Origin: Streptomyces roseus
GTDB lineage: Bacteria; Actinomycetota; Actinomycetes; Streptomycetales; Streptomycetaceae
Assembly: GCF_001044425.1 (NCBI RefSeq)
Contig: NZ_LFML01000149.1
Span: 74,752-138,751, forward strand
Direction of reading: 5' to 3'
DNA: 64,000 nucleotides
Numbering within the stretch: the stretch's first letter is position 1; each line of letters starts with the position of its first letter. The notes under the pieces are model-generated. The model saw only the letters and a list, made by a program, of their open reading frames with translations, had not been told where the DNA came from and made no database searches. This document shows, in pieces, positions 15,836 to 23,740 of this stretch. The translations under genes were made by a program, and so were the position numbers.

Positions 15836-15861
15836 GGCTCCCGCCGAATCCGGCGGGAGCC
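15836..15861 (+). terminator. Hairpin terminator after the starter-unit operon
   Basis: A perfect 11-bp stem (GGCTCCCGCCG / CGGCGGGAGCC) with the loop AATC is followed by a short T run. It lies about 45 bp after the thioesterase stop and before the TetR promoter. Confidence 0.75.
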
Positions 15862-15915
15862 TTTCCCGTATCCCGGCCCGGCTTTCCGACCGGGGTGCGG
15901 GAAAACGGCCTGGTG

Positions 15916-15969
15916 ACGCATACCATGTCACTGGATGCGTGCGTGATACGCATGTGCTTACGCATGCGC
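15916..15969. promoter_or_regulatory. Probable TetR operator region (repeated ACGCAT elements)
   Basis: ACGCAT or its complement occurs at 15916, 15935 (inverted), 15948 and 15960. The middle pair forms ATGCGT-N7-ACGCAT. TACGCATGTGC at 15947 and TACGCATGCGC at 15959 form a direct repeat with a 12-bp period. The cluster lies 46-100 bp upstream of the TetR gene, where autoregulators of this family bind. TGATACGC is also found upstream of the exporter near 44.2 kb. Confidence 0.55.
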
Positions 15970-16014
15970 ACGCTCTCACGCAAGGCATCCATCCGGATCT
16001 CTCGAAGAGGACGA

Positions 16015-16779
16015 ATGAAGGCGGGACGCTCCATGACCAGCAACGAGGGCAGCGGCCTGCCGGGCAGCATCGACGTGCTGTGGGAGCTGCGCAGCAAGGA
16101 ACAGCGCGGAGCCCGCGCGGGCCTGAGCGCGGCACGCATCGTCACGGCGGCGATCGAGTACGCGGACGAGTTCGGGCTGGGCTCCCTGTCGATGGCCCGG
16201 GTGGCCGAGCGGCTCGACTTCGCGACGATGTCCCTGTACCGGCACGTGTCGAGCAAGGACGAACTCCACTCGCTCATGGTCGACATGGCGTACGGCAAGC
16301 CGCCGCTGCTCGAAGGCAGCGACAAGGACTGGCGCGGCGGCCTGGAGCTGTGGGCCCGCGCGTTCCTGGAGATCTTCCGGCGCCACCCGTGGATGCTCCA
16401 GGTCCCGGTCAGCGGGCCGCCGCTGGAGCCGGGCCAGATGAGCTGGCTCGAATGCGGGCTGCGCACCCTGGGCCGCACCGGGCTGTCGCCGAACGAGAAG
16501 CTCTCGGTGATGCTGCTGATGGTCGGCTACGTACGCAACAACGCGCAGGTGTCCATGCCGCTGACCAGCCAGGACCAGAGCGAGGAAGAGCTCATGGCCA
16601 ACTACGGCCGGGCGATGGACAAGTTCGTCGACGCGGAAACCTTCCCCGCGGTCCGCGAACTGATCGAAGCCGGCACCTTCCAGGAGACGGATGACGACTT
16701 CACGTTCGGCCTGGAACGCGTCCTGGACGGCATCGAGGTCCTGATCCGCAAGAACACGGGCGAAAACCCCCTGGCCTGA
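16015..16779 (+). CDS. TetR-family transcriptional regulator
   Basis: A 254-residue protein with an N-terminal helix-turn-helix (about residues 38-85; SMARVAERLDFATMSLYRHV is the recognition segment) and a C-terminal ligand domain of the TetR_C type often seen beside drug exporters. ATG 16015 is preceded by AGAGG; a second in-frame ATG lies six codons on. It follows the starter-unit operon after a terminator, so it has its own promoter, which holds repeated ACGCAT elements suited to autoregulation. Likely role: ligand-relieved repression of export or synthesis genes of the polyketide cluster. The similar sequence upstream of the DHA2-type exporter at 42.5-44.2 kb makes that exporter a candidate target (inference). 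Confidence 0.88.
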   Translation: MKAGRSMTSNEGSGLPGSIDVLWELRSKEQRGARAGLSAARIVTAAIEYADEFGLGSLSMARVAERLDFATMSLYRHVSSKDELHSLMVDMAYGKPPLLEGSDKDWRGGLELWARAFLEIFRRHPWMLQVPVSGPPLEPGQMSWLECGLRTLGRTGLSPNEKLSVMLLMVGYVRNNAQVSMPLTSQDQSEEELMANYGRAMDKFVDAETFPAVRELIEAGTFQETDDDFTFGLERVLDGIEVLIRKNTGENPLA

Positions 16780-16842
16780 TCACGGCCTTCTCCGCGCCCG
16801 GCCCCGGAGCCTCGCGTTCGGCCGGCGCCGGGCGCCGTACGA

Positions 16843-16891
16843 GTACGGGTCCGGCCCGTCACCTGAAAAGGGCGACGGGACGGACCCGTAC
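16843..16891. terminator. Convergent terminator between TetR gene and small peptide gene
   Basis: Inverted repeat with 18-nt arms at 16843-16860 and 16874-16891 (17 of 18 positions pair) and a 13-nt loop. It sits between the rightward TetR gene and the leftward small gene, so it can end both transcripts. Confidence 0.75.
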
Positions 16892-16906
16892 CGGTTCTTG
16901 CCCGTC

Positions 16907-17077
16907 TCAGGCGCCGCCGGTGGGCCGGACGACCGGCCACTCGATGTCGACGGAGGAGGTGCTGGAGACGGTGGTGGGGTGCGGGTTCGGCCATTCGATG
17001 TCGGCGGGGGAGGGGTTGGCGAGGGTGGCGACGAGGGCGGCCGTCAGGATCACCGTGGCGGCAACGAAGGATCGCAT
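16907..17077 (-). CDS. Small exported peptide with two DIEWPxxxPT repeats
   Basis: A 56-residue protein, read from ATG 17077 with AGGAG nine bases upstream. It opens with a Met-Arg start and a hydrophobic stretch (about residues 4-20), consistent with a Sec signal peptide. The remainder, about 35 residues, carries two copies of DIEWPxxxPT starting at Asp26 and Asp44. I do not recognise a family. It is transcribed away from the XRE/TPR regulator gene, whose start is 261 bp off. Regulators with an HTH and tetratricopeptide repeats commonly bind short exported and re-imported peptides in Gram-positive bacteria, so a signalling role is plausible but unproven. A small secreted protein of other function is the alternative. 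Confidence 0.68.
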   Translation of the reverse strand: MRSFVAATVILTAALVATLANPSPADIEWPNPHPTTVSSTSSVDIEWPVVRPTGGA

Positions 17078-17198
17078 GGGGATGGACTCCTGAGAGGGAT
17101 GGAGGGGGAGATGCACAAATAGGCGCGAACCGTCAGACGGACGTCACTCCGAAGCGCCACCGTCCCCGAGCTGGCGTCCCCGGGCCGGTAACATCAAC

Positions 17199-17268
17199 TT
17201 GCCAAAAATTGCCAAGAAGGTCAACTAGTTGCGCTGGACTCCATGCAATTCCGGCAGAAGATTTGCCA
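17199..17268. promoter_or_regulatory. TTGCCA direct-repeat operator upstream of the XRE/TPR regulator
   Basis: TTGCCAAAAATTGCCAAG at 17199-17216 contains two TTGCCA hexamers with a 10-bp period; a third TTGCCA lies at 17263. They sit 70-140 bp before the regulator ATG in the divergent spacer shared with the small peptide gene. The same arrangement recurs near 25.9 and 41.9 kb. TTGCCA resembles a -35 hexamer, but paired copies one helical turn apart fit a bound protein dimer better. Confidence 0.65.
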
Positions 17269-17337
17269 GCGTGTGAACGCCCTGGGTACACTGGCGGGCA
17301 CGGGGCCACGTTTGTACACCTTTTAAGTAGGGCTGAC

Positions 17338-18558
17338 ATGACAACCGAGTCGTCCTTCGGGCTCCGTCTGAAGACACTGAGGCAGCAACAGGGACTCTCC
17401 CAGGCCGAGCTGGCCGGCGGCGAGATCTCCACGGGATATCTGTCGCGGCTGGAGTCGGGTGCGAGGCAACCGACGGAGCGGGTGATCGTCTATCTTGCCA
17501 AGCGGCTCGGCGTCGACCGCTCCGCCTTCTACGCCCGGCCGAGCACGACCAACTCGCTCGCCCGGGCACTGAGCCTGGCCGCCTCCACCGACAACGACGC
17601 GGCCGTGGAGGACCTGATCGAGGTACTGGCCGCGGCCGCGGACGAGGACCCGTTGCTGCGCTGGCAGGCCCTCTGGCTGATCGCGCAGTACCGCAACGGC
17701 CGCGGGGAGCACGCCGAGCAGTTGGCCTGCCTCGAGGAACTGTCCCAGATCGCCGACGAGTTCGAGCTGCCCGCACTCCAGTGCAGGTCCCGCAGCCGGC
17801 TCGCCCGCTGCCTGCGCGCCACGGGTGACGTCGCCCGCGCGCTGGAACTCGCCGTGAGCGCCCACCAGGTGGCCAGGGAAGCCGCACTGCCGGTGTCCGA
17901 CAAGGCGAACGCGCTGCTCGCGCTGGTCTCCGTGGAGGCCGAGGCGGGCCGGCTGCCCGATGCCCGGGCGCACGCCGAAGAGCTGGTGGCCCTCGTCGCC
18001 GACGGGCCGCAGACCCTCAGGGCCGAGGCGCTCTGGTCGGCCGCCACGGTCTCCTCGCGCCAGGGCGACGACGACGCCGCGCGCGCCTTCCTCCAGCAGG
18101 CCATGACCGCCCTGGACAGCCGTGTGGATCCCGTGCTGTGGGCGCGACTGCGGTTGGCCGCCGCCTCCCTCTACCTCCAGGGGAGTCCGCCCTCCCTCGG
18201 GCGCGCCCGTGCGTGCCTGAAGGAGGCGGACGCGGCGTTCGCGCTCATCGGCACCCAGGTTCAGCAGCAGGAGCTGCTGGTCCTCCAGGCTCACCTCGCC
18301 TTCACGGAAGGCCACCACGACACGGCGCGCGCCGCGCTCTCCCGGCTCGACCCCGACAATCTGGTGCTCACCTACCGGGACCGGATCCGGCTGCAGACGC
18401 TGGACGCCCGGCTCCTGATCGTGGAGGGCCACCGGGAGCAGGGCCTCACCCGCCTCAAGCAGCTGGCCGAGGAGGCGCGCGGCGCCGCCTACCTGGACCT
18501 GGCCGCCGAGATCTGGCGGGTCCTGGCGGAGGTCCTGGAGGGTGCCCCCGCCCGCTGA
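17338..18558 (+). CDS. XRE-family regulator with TPR-like sensor domain
   Basis: A 406-residue protein. Residues about 6-65 form an XRE/Cro-type helix-turn-helix (LKTLRQQQGLSQAELAGG, then STGYLSRLESG). The remaining 330 residues are helical with regular alanine- and leucine-rich repeats that look tetratricopeptide-like (for example around 150-180 and 190-215). This layout matches peptide- or protein-sensing regulators of the Rgg/NprR type and many Streptomyces cluster-situated regulators. ATG 17338 gives the natural N-terminus. It stands alone between its operator region and a strong terminator. The TTGCCA repeats in its own promoter and in front of two other set B transcription units make it the best candidate master regulator. 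Activation or repression cannot be told. A truncated paralogue is at 35917. Confidence 0.88.
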   Translation: MTTESSFGLRLKTLRQQQGLSQAELAGGEISTGYLSRLESGARQPTERVIVYLAKRLGVDRSAFYARPSTTNSLARALSLAASTDNDAAVEDLIEVLAAAADEDPLLRWQALWLIAQYRNGRGEHAEQLACLEELSQIADEFELPALQCRSRSRLARCLRATGDVARALELAVSAHQVAREAALPVSDKANALLALVSVEAEAGRLPDARAHAEELVALVADGPQTLRAEALWSAATVSSRQGDDDAARAFLQQAMTALDSRVDPVLWARLRLAAASLYLQGSPPSLGRARACLKEADAAFALIGTQVQQQELLVLQAHLAFTEGHHDTARAALSRLDPDNLVLTYRDRIRLQTLDARLLIVEGHREQGLTRLKQLAEEARGAAYLDLAAEIWRVLAEVLEGAPAR

Positions 18559-18586
18559 CACCGCGCACCCCGGTCACCGCGAACGC

Positions 18587-18661
18587 CGTCGCCCCCGTAA
18601 TGCCGGAAGCGGCCGCTCCCCTCTCGGGGGAGCGGCCGCTTCCGGCATTACGGGGGCGACG
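18587..18661. terminator. 35-bp perfect hairpin, convergent terminator
   Basis: Arms 18587-18621 and 18627-18661 are perfectly complementary over 35 bp with a 5-nt loop. The stem includes two GCGGCCGC cores and lies between the rightward regulator and the leftward aminotransferase. It is unusually long for an intrinsic terminator and has no T tract. It abuts the aminotransferase stop by four bases. Confidence 0.85.
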
Positions 18662-18664
18662 CGC

Positions 18665-19891
18665 TCAGATCTCGTCCAGGGCGGCGCGCAGACCGCTCGC
18701 GAGCTCCTCGAACTCCTCGTCGGTGAAGGTCAGCGCCGGCACCAGCATGATGAAGTCGGTGCCGGGCTGGACGATCAGGCCGCGCCGGCGGGCGGCGGCC
18801 GTCAGCGGGTCCGAGGGGACGGACAGCTGGATGCCGCGGAAACAGCCCAGGCCACGGGTCTCGACGACCTTCGGGTGGGCGGAGATCTCCTCCAGCAGGG
18901 CGTCCAGCTTCAGGGACAGCTTCTGCGCCAGGGCGACGGCGTCCAGGCGCTCCATCTCCGCGATGGTCGCGATGACGGCGGCGCAGCTGGTGGGGGAGCC
19001 GGCCTGGGTCTCGCCGTGGAAGAGGACCGCGTCCGTGGCCTCGAACGTCTCGCAGACGTCGTGGGAGACGACGATGGCGGACGCCGCGCAGGTGCCGTTG
19101 GTCAGACCCTTGGATGTGATCATGATGTCGGGCTTGAACGGCCAGTTCTGGGAGGCGAAGTACGCGCCGGTGCGGCCGAAGCCGGTGGCGACCTCGTCGG
19201 CGATCACCAGGAACCCGTACTGCGCGCGCAGCTCCTCGATGGAGTCCAGCAGCTCCTGGGAGACCGGGTGCGCACCGGTGCCGAGGACGGGCTCCAGTAC
19301 GACGGCGGCGATCCGGTCGCCTTCCCGGGCGAGCAGCTCGGTCAGGTCGCCGGCGCCCTCGTGGCTGACGTGCCGGACCCGGCTGCGGTCGATGCGGTAG
19401 ACGTCCTGGCCCAGCGGCTGGCCGGTGAGGGCGAAGCTGCCGTAGGTCAGGCCGTGCCAGCTGCCCTTGAGGCCGACGACGATGTCGCGGTTCTCCTCGC
19501 CGCGCAGCGCCTGGTAGTGGCGGACCAGCTTCATCATCACGTCGTTGGCGGCGCCGCCGGAGGTGGAGAACAGCACGCGGCCGAAGTGGTCGGGGCCGCT
19601 GACGCCGAGCAGGGCCGTGGCCGCCTGCTCGGCGAGGCGGTGCCCGCCGCGGAACAGCGGCAGGTAGGACGCGGTGTTCAGGCACTCCGTGATGGCCTCG
19701 GTGACGGCCTTGTTGCCGTAGCCGAGGTTGGCGTTCCACAGGCCGCTCATCACGTCCAGCGCAGAGGTGCCGTCGGCGAAGTGGACCCGGTTGCCCTCGC
19801 AGCCGATGCCGTGGACCTCGGGGCGCCCGTAGCGGCTGGGCAGGACGAGCGACTCCCACAGGGGGTAACGGTGCGCGGTGGTGGTGGTCAT
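18665..19891 (-). CDS. Class III PLP aminotransferase
   Basis: A 408-residue fold-type-I aminotransferase of the ornithine/DAPA/omega-amino-acid class. It shows STSGGAANDV for phosphate binding, SWHG, the cofactor aspartate in ADEVATGFGRTG (Asp232) and the PLP lysine in TSKGLTNG (Lys261). ATG 19891 (MTTTTAHRYP) is preceded by GGGAAG; a Met five codons upstream is less likely. It is the last gene of the leftward operon from the 25.9 kb promoter, 48 bp after the MFS gene. It could place an amine on a keto or aldehyde side chain, or supply a diamino acid for the ATP-grasp ligases. The substrate cannot be assigned. It is not the DegT-type sugar aminotransferase, which lies at 28.7 kb. Confidence 0.9.
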   Translation of the reverse strand: MTTTTAHRYPLWESLVLPSRYGRPEVHGIGCEGNRVHFADGTSALDVMSGLWNANLGYGNKAVTEAITECLNTASYLPLFRGGHRLAEQAATALLGVSGPDHFGRVLFSTSGGAANDVMMKLVRHYQALRGEENRDIVVGLKGSWHGLTYGSFALTGQPLGQDVYRIDRSRVRHVSHEGAGDLTELLAREGDRIAAVVLEPVLGTGAHPVSQELLDSIEELRAQYGFLVIADEVATGFGRTGAYFASQNWPFKPDIMITSKGLTNGTCAASAIVVSHDVCETFEATDAVLFHGETQAGSPTSCAAVIATIAEMERLDAVALAQKLSLKLDALLEEISAHPKVVETRGLGCFRGIQLSVPSDPLTAAARRRGLIVQPGTDFIMLVPALTFTDEEFEELASGLRAALDEI

Positions 19892-19939
19892 GTGAAGTCT
19901 TCCCATTCGTGTGAGGTGGAGAGAAGTCGTACGAGCCCG

Positions 19940-21295
19940 TCAGACGGCATGCGTCTCACGCGTTTCACGCGTCTTGCCGGTCTCGGGGGTCTCGGGGGTC
20001 TTGGCACTCGGTCGGGCCGCGTCGGTCGCGCGGGTCCCGGCCGGTTCCGCCGCGCGGATGTGCCGACTGCCGACGAGGGCGAACAGCAGCCAGCCCACGA
20101 CCGAGAGCACCGCGGTGACCAGCACCGAGTTCCACAGCCCGATCCGTTCGCCCAGGAATCCCCCGACGAACGCGCCGAGCGGGAAGGGGCCGTAGGTGAG
20201 CATGCGGTAGGCGGCGGTCGCCCGGCCGATCACGGCGAGCGGGATGACCGACTGCCGGAACGCGACCACGTGCACGTTGTAGATCGTCAGGCCGAAGCCG
20301 TAGAGGCCGAACGCCAGTACCGCGAGCACATGGGCCGCCCAGCCCGGACCGCCCGTCAGGGCCAGCAGCAGCGGGGCGCAGGAGGCCACGCCCATCGCCG
20401 TGACCAGGGTGGAGCCGAAACCCAGGTGTTCACCAAGCCGCTTGGCGGCGATCGCGCCGAGCAGCGAGCCCAGGGCGCCGAGGGCGAGGACGACGCCGAC
20501 CCCGCCGGCGTCCATTTCCAGCTCCTTGACGGCGTACACCAGGAACAGGGTCAGGATCGCCTGCTCGCAGAAGTTGAACCAGCCCGCCTGGAAGGTCAGC
20601 ACGCGCAGGACCCGGTGCCGCCAGAGCAGGGCGAAGCTGGTGAGGATGTCGCTCAGCCGCGGTCGGTCCGCCGCCGTGTCGCCGCCGACCGCGGGCTCGC
20701 GGTGCCGGATCGACCAGAGCAGGACGAAGGCGGCCAGGTAGGAAGCGACGTTGGCGAGGATCGCGAACCAGGCACCGAGGGCCTTGGTCAGCAGGCCGCC
20801 GAGACCCGGTCCGCCGATCTGCGACACCGAGTACGAGGCCTGCAGCTTGCTGTTGGCCTCGACCAGGTCGTCCTGCTCCACCACGACCGGCAGGTACGCG
20901 ATGTAGGCGACCTCGAAGACGGCCGTGCAGGCGCCGACGACGAACGCGACGGCGCACAGCGCCGCGATGGACAGGGTGTCGGTCAGGTACAGCACCGGCA
21001 CCAGGGTCAGTGCGAGCGCCCGCCCGAGGTTGACCCCCAGCAGGATCCGGCGCCGGTCCCACAGGTCGATGAGCAGACCGGCCAGCGGCGTCACGCACAG
21101 GGCGGGCAGCAGCTGCACGCCGGAGACCAGGCCGACCTCCGCGGCGCCGGCCCCCGGCACGCCGAGGACCAGCAGGGGGAGCGCCAGCTGGGTGACCTGC
21201 GCCCCGATCTGGGCGACGGTCTCGCCCGACCACAGGCGCAGGAAATCGTGGTTGCGCCACAGACCCGGTCTCGGCGCGGCTTCCAGGTTCAGCAC
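19940..21295 (-). CDS. MFS transporter (12-TM type)
   Basis: About 451 residues with roughly twelve hydrophobic segments and the cytoplasmic loop DLWDRRRILLGVN after the second, typical of the MFS_3/enterobactin-exporter-like group. The start is GTG 21295 (VLNLEAAPRPG), preceded by GGAAGGGACGAG. The long open reading upstream of it is the neighbouring gene in another frame. The C-terminal tail is polar with PETPETGKTRETRETH repeats. It follows the ATP-grasp genes in the same operon, so product export or self-protection is likely. A second MFS gene is in the right-facing operon, giving one per core operon. Confidence 0.88.
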   Translation of the reverse strand: MLNLEAAPRPGLWRNHDFLRLWSGETVAQIGAQVTQLALPLLVLGVPGAGAAEVGLVSGVQLLPALCVTPLAGLLIDLWDRRRILLGVNLGRALALTLVPVLYLTDTLSIAALCAVAFVVGACTAVFEVAYIAYLPVVVEQDDLVEANSKLQASYSVSQIGGPGLGGLLTKALGAWFAILANVASYLAAFVLLWSIRHREPAVGGDTAADRPRLSDILTSFALLWRHRVLRVLTFQAGWFNFCEQAILTLFLVYAVKELEMDAGGVGVVLALGALGSLLGAIAAKRLGEHLGFGSTLVTAMGVASCAPLLLALTGGPGWAAHVLAVLAFGLYGFGLTIYNVHVVAFRQSVIPLAVIGRATAAYRMLTYGPFPLGAFVGGFLGERIGLWNSVLVTAVLSVVGWLLFALVGSRHIRAAEPAGTRATDAARPSAKTPETPETGKTRETRETHAV

Positions 21296-21321
21296 GTTCT
21301 CGTCCCTTCCACGGGTCCCGG

Positions 21322-22509
21322 CTACTCGGCGCCCTGGTAGATGGGCCGTCCGTCGTCCAGGACGCGCAGGGCCTCGCGGACCTCCTCGGCCGAACCGGCC
21401 AGCACCGCGTGCCCGTTGCGCCCCCCGATGCCGCGGGGGGCATCGGTGACCGCGCCCTCCGGCTCGGAGTAGGACAGTTCCCGCAGCACTCCGGCGAACG
21501 GCGCGGCGAGGGAGTTCTCCAAGGTCACCGGGTGCCGGAAGGGGGTCCTGCCGTCCCCGTTGAAGAACCGGATGGCGGCGCACTGCGCCGCGGGCGCCTC
21601 GGGCGACACCGTGCTCCCCGCCACCGCGGCGAGTTCGGCGAGGTAGAGGTTCCAGCCGGTGGCCAGCGACACCAGCCTGGGCACCTGGTCGCCCGCGGGG
21701 CGTCCGGCGACCTCCATCAGGACCGGCCCATCCGGGGTCAGCCGGAACTCCGCGTGCGAGACCCCGGCCTCCATACCGAGCGCGTCCAGCACCCGTACGA
21801 CCGCCCGCTCCAGCTCCTCGCGTTCGGCGGGGGGCAGCACGGCCGGGACCACGTGGCCGACCTCGGCGAAGTACGGCGGCTTGCTGAGGTGCTTCTCGGT
21901 GACCGTGATGACCTCGGTCTTGCCCGGGGCCCAGGTGACCGATTCGACGCTGTATTCCGTGCCGGAGACGTAGCGATCGACCGCCACCTGGCCGCCCCGC
22001 GCGGCTTCCAGGGCGAAGGCGAAGGCCTCGGGCAGCTCCTCCGGCCCCCGCACGATTCGCACGCCGCCGCTGCCGCCGTAGTCGGTGGGCTTGACGACCG
22101 CCGGGTAGCGGCCGTTGATCAGGTCCGCGCACTCGGCGAGCGTGTGCGCGACCCCGAGCTGCGGGGTCGGGATGCCGAGCTCGCGCAGCCGGGCGTGCAT
22201 CACGCCCTTGTGCCGGAAGTGACCCGCCGGCATGCGCGTGGCCGGAACCCCGAGCCGCTCGGCGACCTCACGTGCGAGGTCGGTGGAGAGCTCCTCCCAG
22301 CAGACAACCGCGTCCCACGTGAAGTCCGCGGACCGGGCGGCGGCCAGCATCGACTCGACGGAGAACCGGTCCCCGGCCCGCCACCAGTCCACCATGCTGA
22401 CCGGGATGCGGTGCGCGAGGTCGATGACCCCGACGAAGTGCCCGGCGTCGCGCAGGGAGCGCAGCCCGAACTCCTTCTTCTCTCCGAGTCCCGCGATCAG
22501 CACCCTCAT
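21322..22509 (-). CDS. ATP-grasp ligase 1
   Basis: 395 residues, read from ATG 22509, which overlaps the stop of the upstream ATP-grasp gene by four bases. An N-terminal pre-ATP-grasp Rossmann-like domain is followed by the ATP-grasp fold: the lysine strand AVVKPTDYGGSGGV, the second lysine/glutamate region VDRYVSGTEYSVESV, and the metal site HAEFRLTPDGPVLMEVAGRPAGD. The Asn usual in ExNxR is Ala here. It resembles L-amino-acid ligases that join a carboxylate (through an acyl phosphate) to an amine. It is one of three such genes in a row and five in the region, so it probably forms one amide bond of a short chain. Substrates are unknown. Confidence 0.87.
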   Translation of the reverse strand: MRVLIAGLGEKKEFGLRSLRDAGHFVGVIDLAHRIPVSMVDWWRAGDRFSVESMLAAARSADFTWDAVVCWEELSTDLAREVAERLGVPATRMPAGHFRHKGVMHARLRELGIPTPQLGVAHTLAECADLINGRYPAVVKPTDYGGSGGVRIVRGPEELPEAFAFALEAARGGQVAVDRYVSGTEYSVESVTWAPGKTEVITVTEKHLSKPPYFAEVGHVVPAVLPPAEREELERAVVRVLDALGMEAGVSHAEFRLTPDGPVLMEVAGRPAGDQVPRLVSLATGWNLYLAELAAVAGSTVSPEAPAAQCAAIRFFNGDGRTPFRHPVTLENSLAAPFAGVLRELSYSEPEGAVTDAPRGIGGRNGHAVLAGSAEEVREALRVLDDGRPIYQGAE

Positions 22510-23705
22510 CGCCGGGCCTCCCCGAACGTCGCCAGCGCCGCGTCCAGCTGGGCGTAGGCGCTCTCCGTCTTGCAGCGCAGCAGGTTGGCGGCCGACAGCG
22601 CGGCGATCCACTCCTTGGTGGCCGCGACGTCGTCGACGGTGACGATGACCTGCATGTGGTCGCTGTCGATGAAGCACCGGTTGGTGGGCGTACGGGCGGT
22701 GACCGTCATCAGGTTGCTGCCCGTGGGCTCCGCCGGGAGCGGGTTGCCGGGCGCCTCGGTGGACGGCAGCTCGATGGCGACCGCGCGCTGCGCGACCGGC
22801 GGGAGTTCCTCGCCCAGGGCGGCCGCGACGAACACGGCGTGCGGGTCGGTCCCGGTGGCGACGGAGTCCAGGTCGGACAGGCCGCCCAGCCGGGCGTTGA
22901 TCTCCAAGAGGCACAGCTCGCCGTCGACCACCGCGAAGTCGATCTGCCACGGCCCGTTCGGGGCGAGGTTGCGCTCGATGTCCTCAACCAGCCGCTCCAG
23001 GCCCGCGGCGGCCCGCTCGGGCAGCGCGAACGGCATGACCCGGGCCCGGAAGGACGGGTCCAGGCCGGTGTCGAGGCTGCCCAGCGAGGCGACCGGCCAG
23101 CGCCGCTGCGCACCGCCGGCACTGATCAGCTCGACGCCGCACTCGAAGCCCTGCTGGAAGCGCTGCACGATCACCGGCAGGCCGAGCGGGCCGGCCAGTA
23201 CGCCGTCCAGGTCGGCCGCCGACGCCACGAAGAACCGGCCGTCGCCCGCCTGGGACTGCGCCTCCTTCAGCACCACCGGGAAGCCCAGCTCGGTCACGAC
23301 CGCACGCACCTCGTCGGCGCTGCGGCACACGGCGCCCTCGGGCACCGGCCAGCCGCGGGCGACCGCCGTCTCGTGCAGGACCACTTTGTCGCAGGCGACC
23401 TCGGCGAACTCCGCCGAGTGCGCGAGGAAGTGGCCCTCCCACTTGGCGGCCGCCTCGCCGTAGACGAGGGGGAGCTGCTCCTGGCCGTGGGCATACGGGT
23501 TGGCGATCGCCACGTCCGCCCGCTCCCGCTCCAGGACGTCGAGCACGTCCGCGCTCGACCAGTCGAGCCCGAGGCGCTTGACCTCGACGTCGAACCCGTC
23601 GAAGTCGACCGCCGAATAGACCACCACGTCCTCGAAGCCGCGTGCCCGCAGCTCCGGAAGGATCCGGGCGAGCTTGTACTCGCCGAAGATGACCGCCTTG
23701 GACAT
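22506..23705 (-). CDS. ATP-grasp ligase 2
   Basis: 399 residues from ATG 23705 with GGAGGC upstream. The N-terminal domain begins SKAVIFGEYKLARILPELR. The ATP-grasp core has VVLKEAQSQAGDGRFFV in place of the usual KPxxGxGS lysine loop, the hinge VIVQRFQQGFECGVELIS, and a canonical metal motif LLEINARLGG. The phosphate loop (QSQAGDG) differs from those of its neighbours, suggesting it is not a recent duplicate. It overlaps ligase 1 by four bases. Expected chemistry is acyl-phosphate-mediated amide formation. Which of the five ligases acts first cannot be inferred. A carbamoyl-phosphate- or biotin-carboxylase-type role is unlikely at this length. Confidence 0.85.
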   Translation of the reverse strand: MSKAVIFGEYKLARILPELRARGFEDVVVYSAVDFDGFDVEVKRLGLDWSSADVLDVLERERADVAIANPYAHGQEQLPLVYGEAAAKWEGHFLAHSAEFAEVACDKVVLHETAVARGWPVPEGAVCRSADEVRAVVTELGFPVVLKEAQSQAGDGRFFVASAADLDGVLAGPLGLPVIVQRFQQGFECGVELISAGGAQRRWPVASLGSLDTGLDPSFRARVMPFALPERAAAGLERLVEDIERNLAPNGPWQIDFAVVDGELCLLEINARLGGLSDLDSVATGTDPHAVFVAAALGEELPPVAQRAVAIELPSTEAPGNPLPAEPTGSNLMTVTARTPTNRCFIDSDHMQVIVTVDDVAATKEWIAALSAANLLRCKTESAYAQLDAALATFGEARR

Positions 23706-23740
23706 CTGCCTGCCTCCATCTGAGGAATCGTCGTACGTTG

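Noticed and set aside
17199..17214. TTGCCA hexamers as simple -35 boxes
   Set aside because: They do resemble -35 sites, but paired copies at a 10-bp period at several promoters, including opposed pairs, are not explained by promoters alone.
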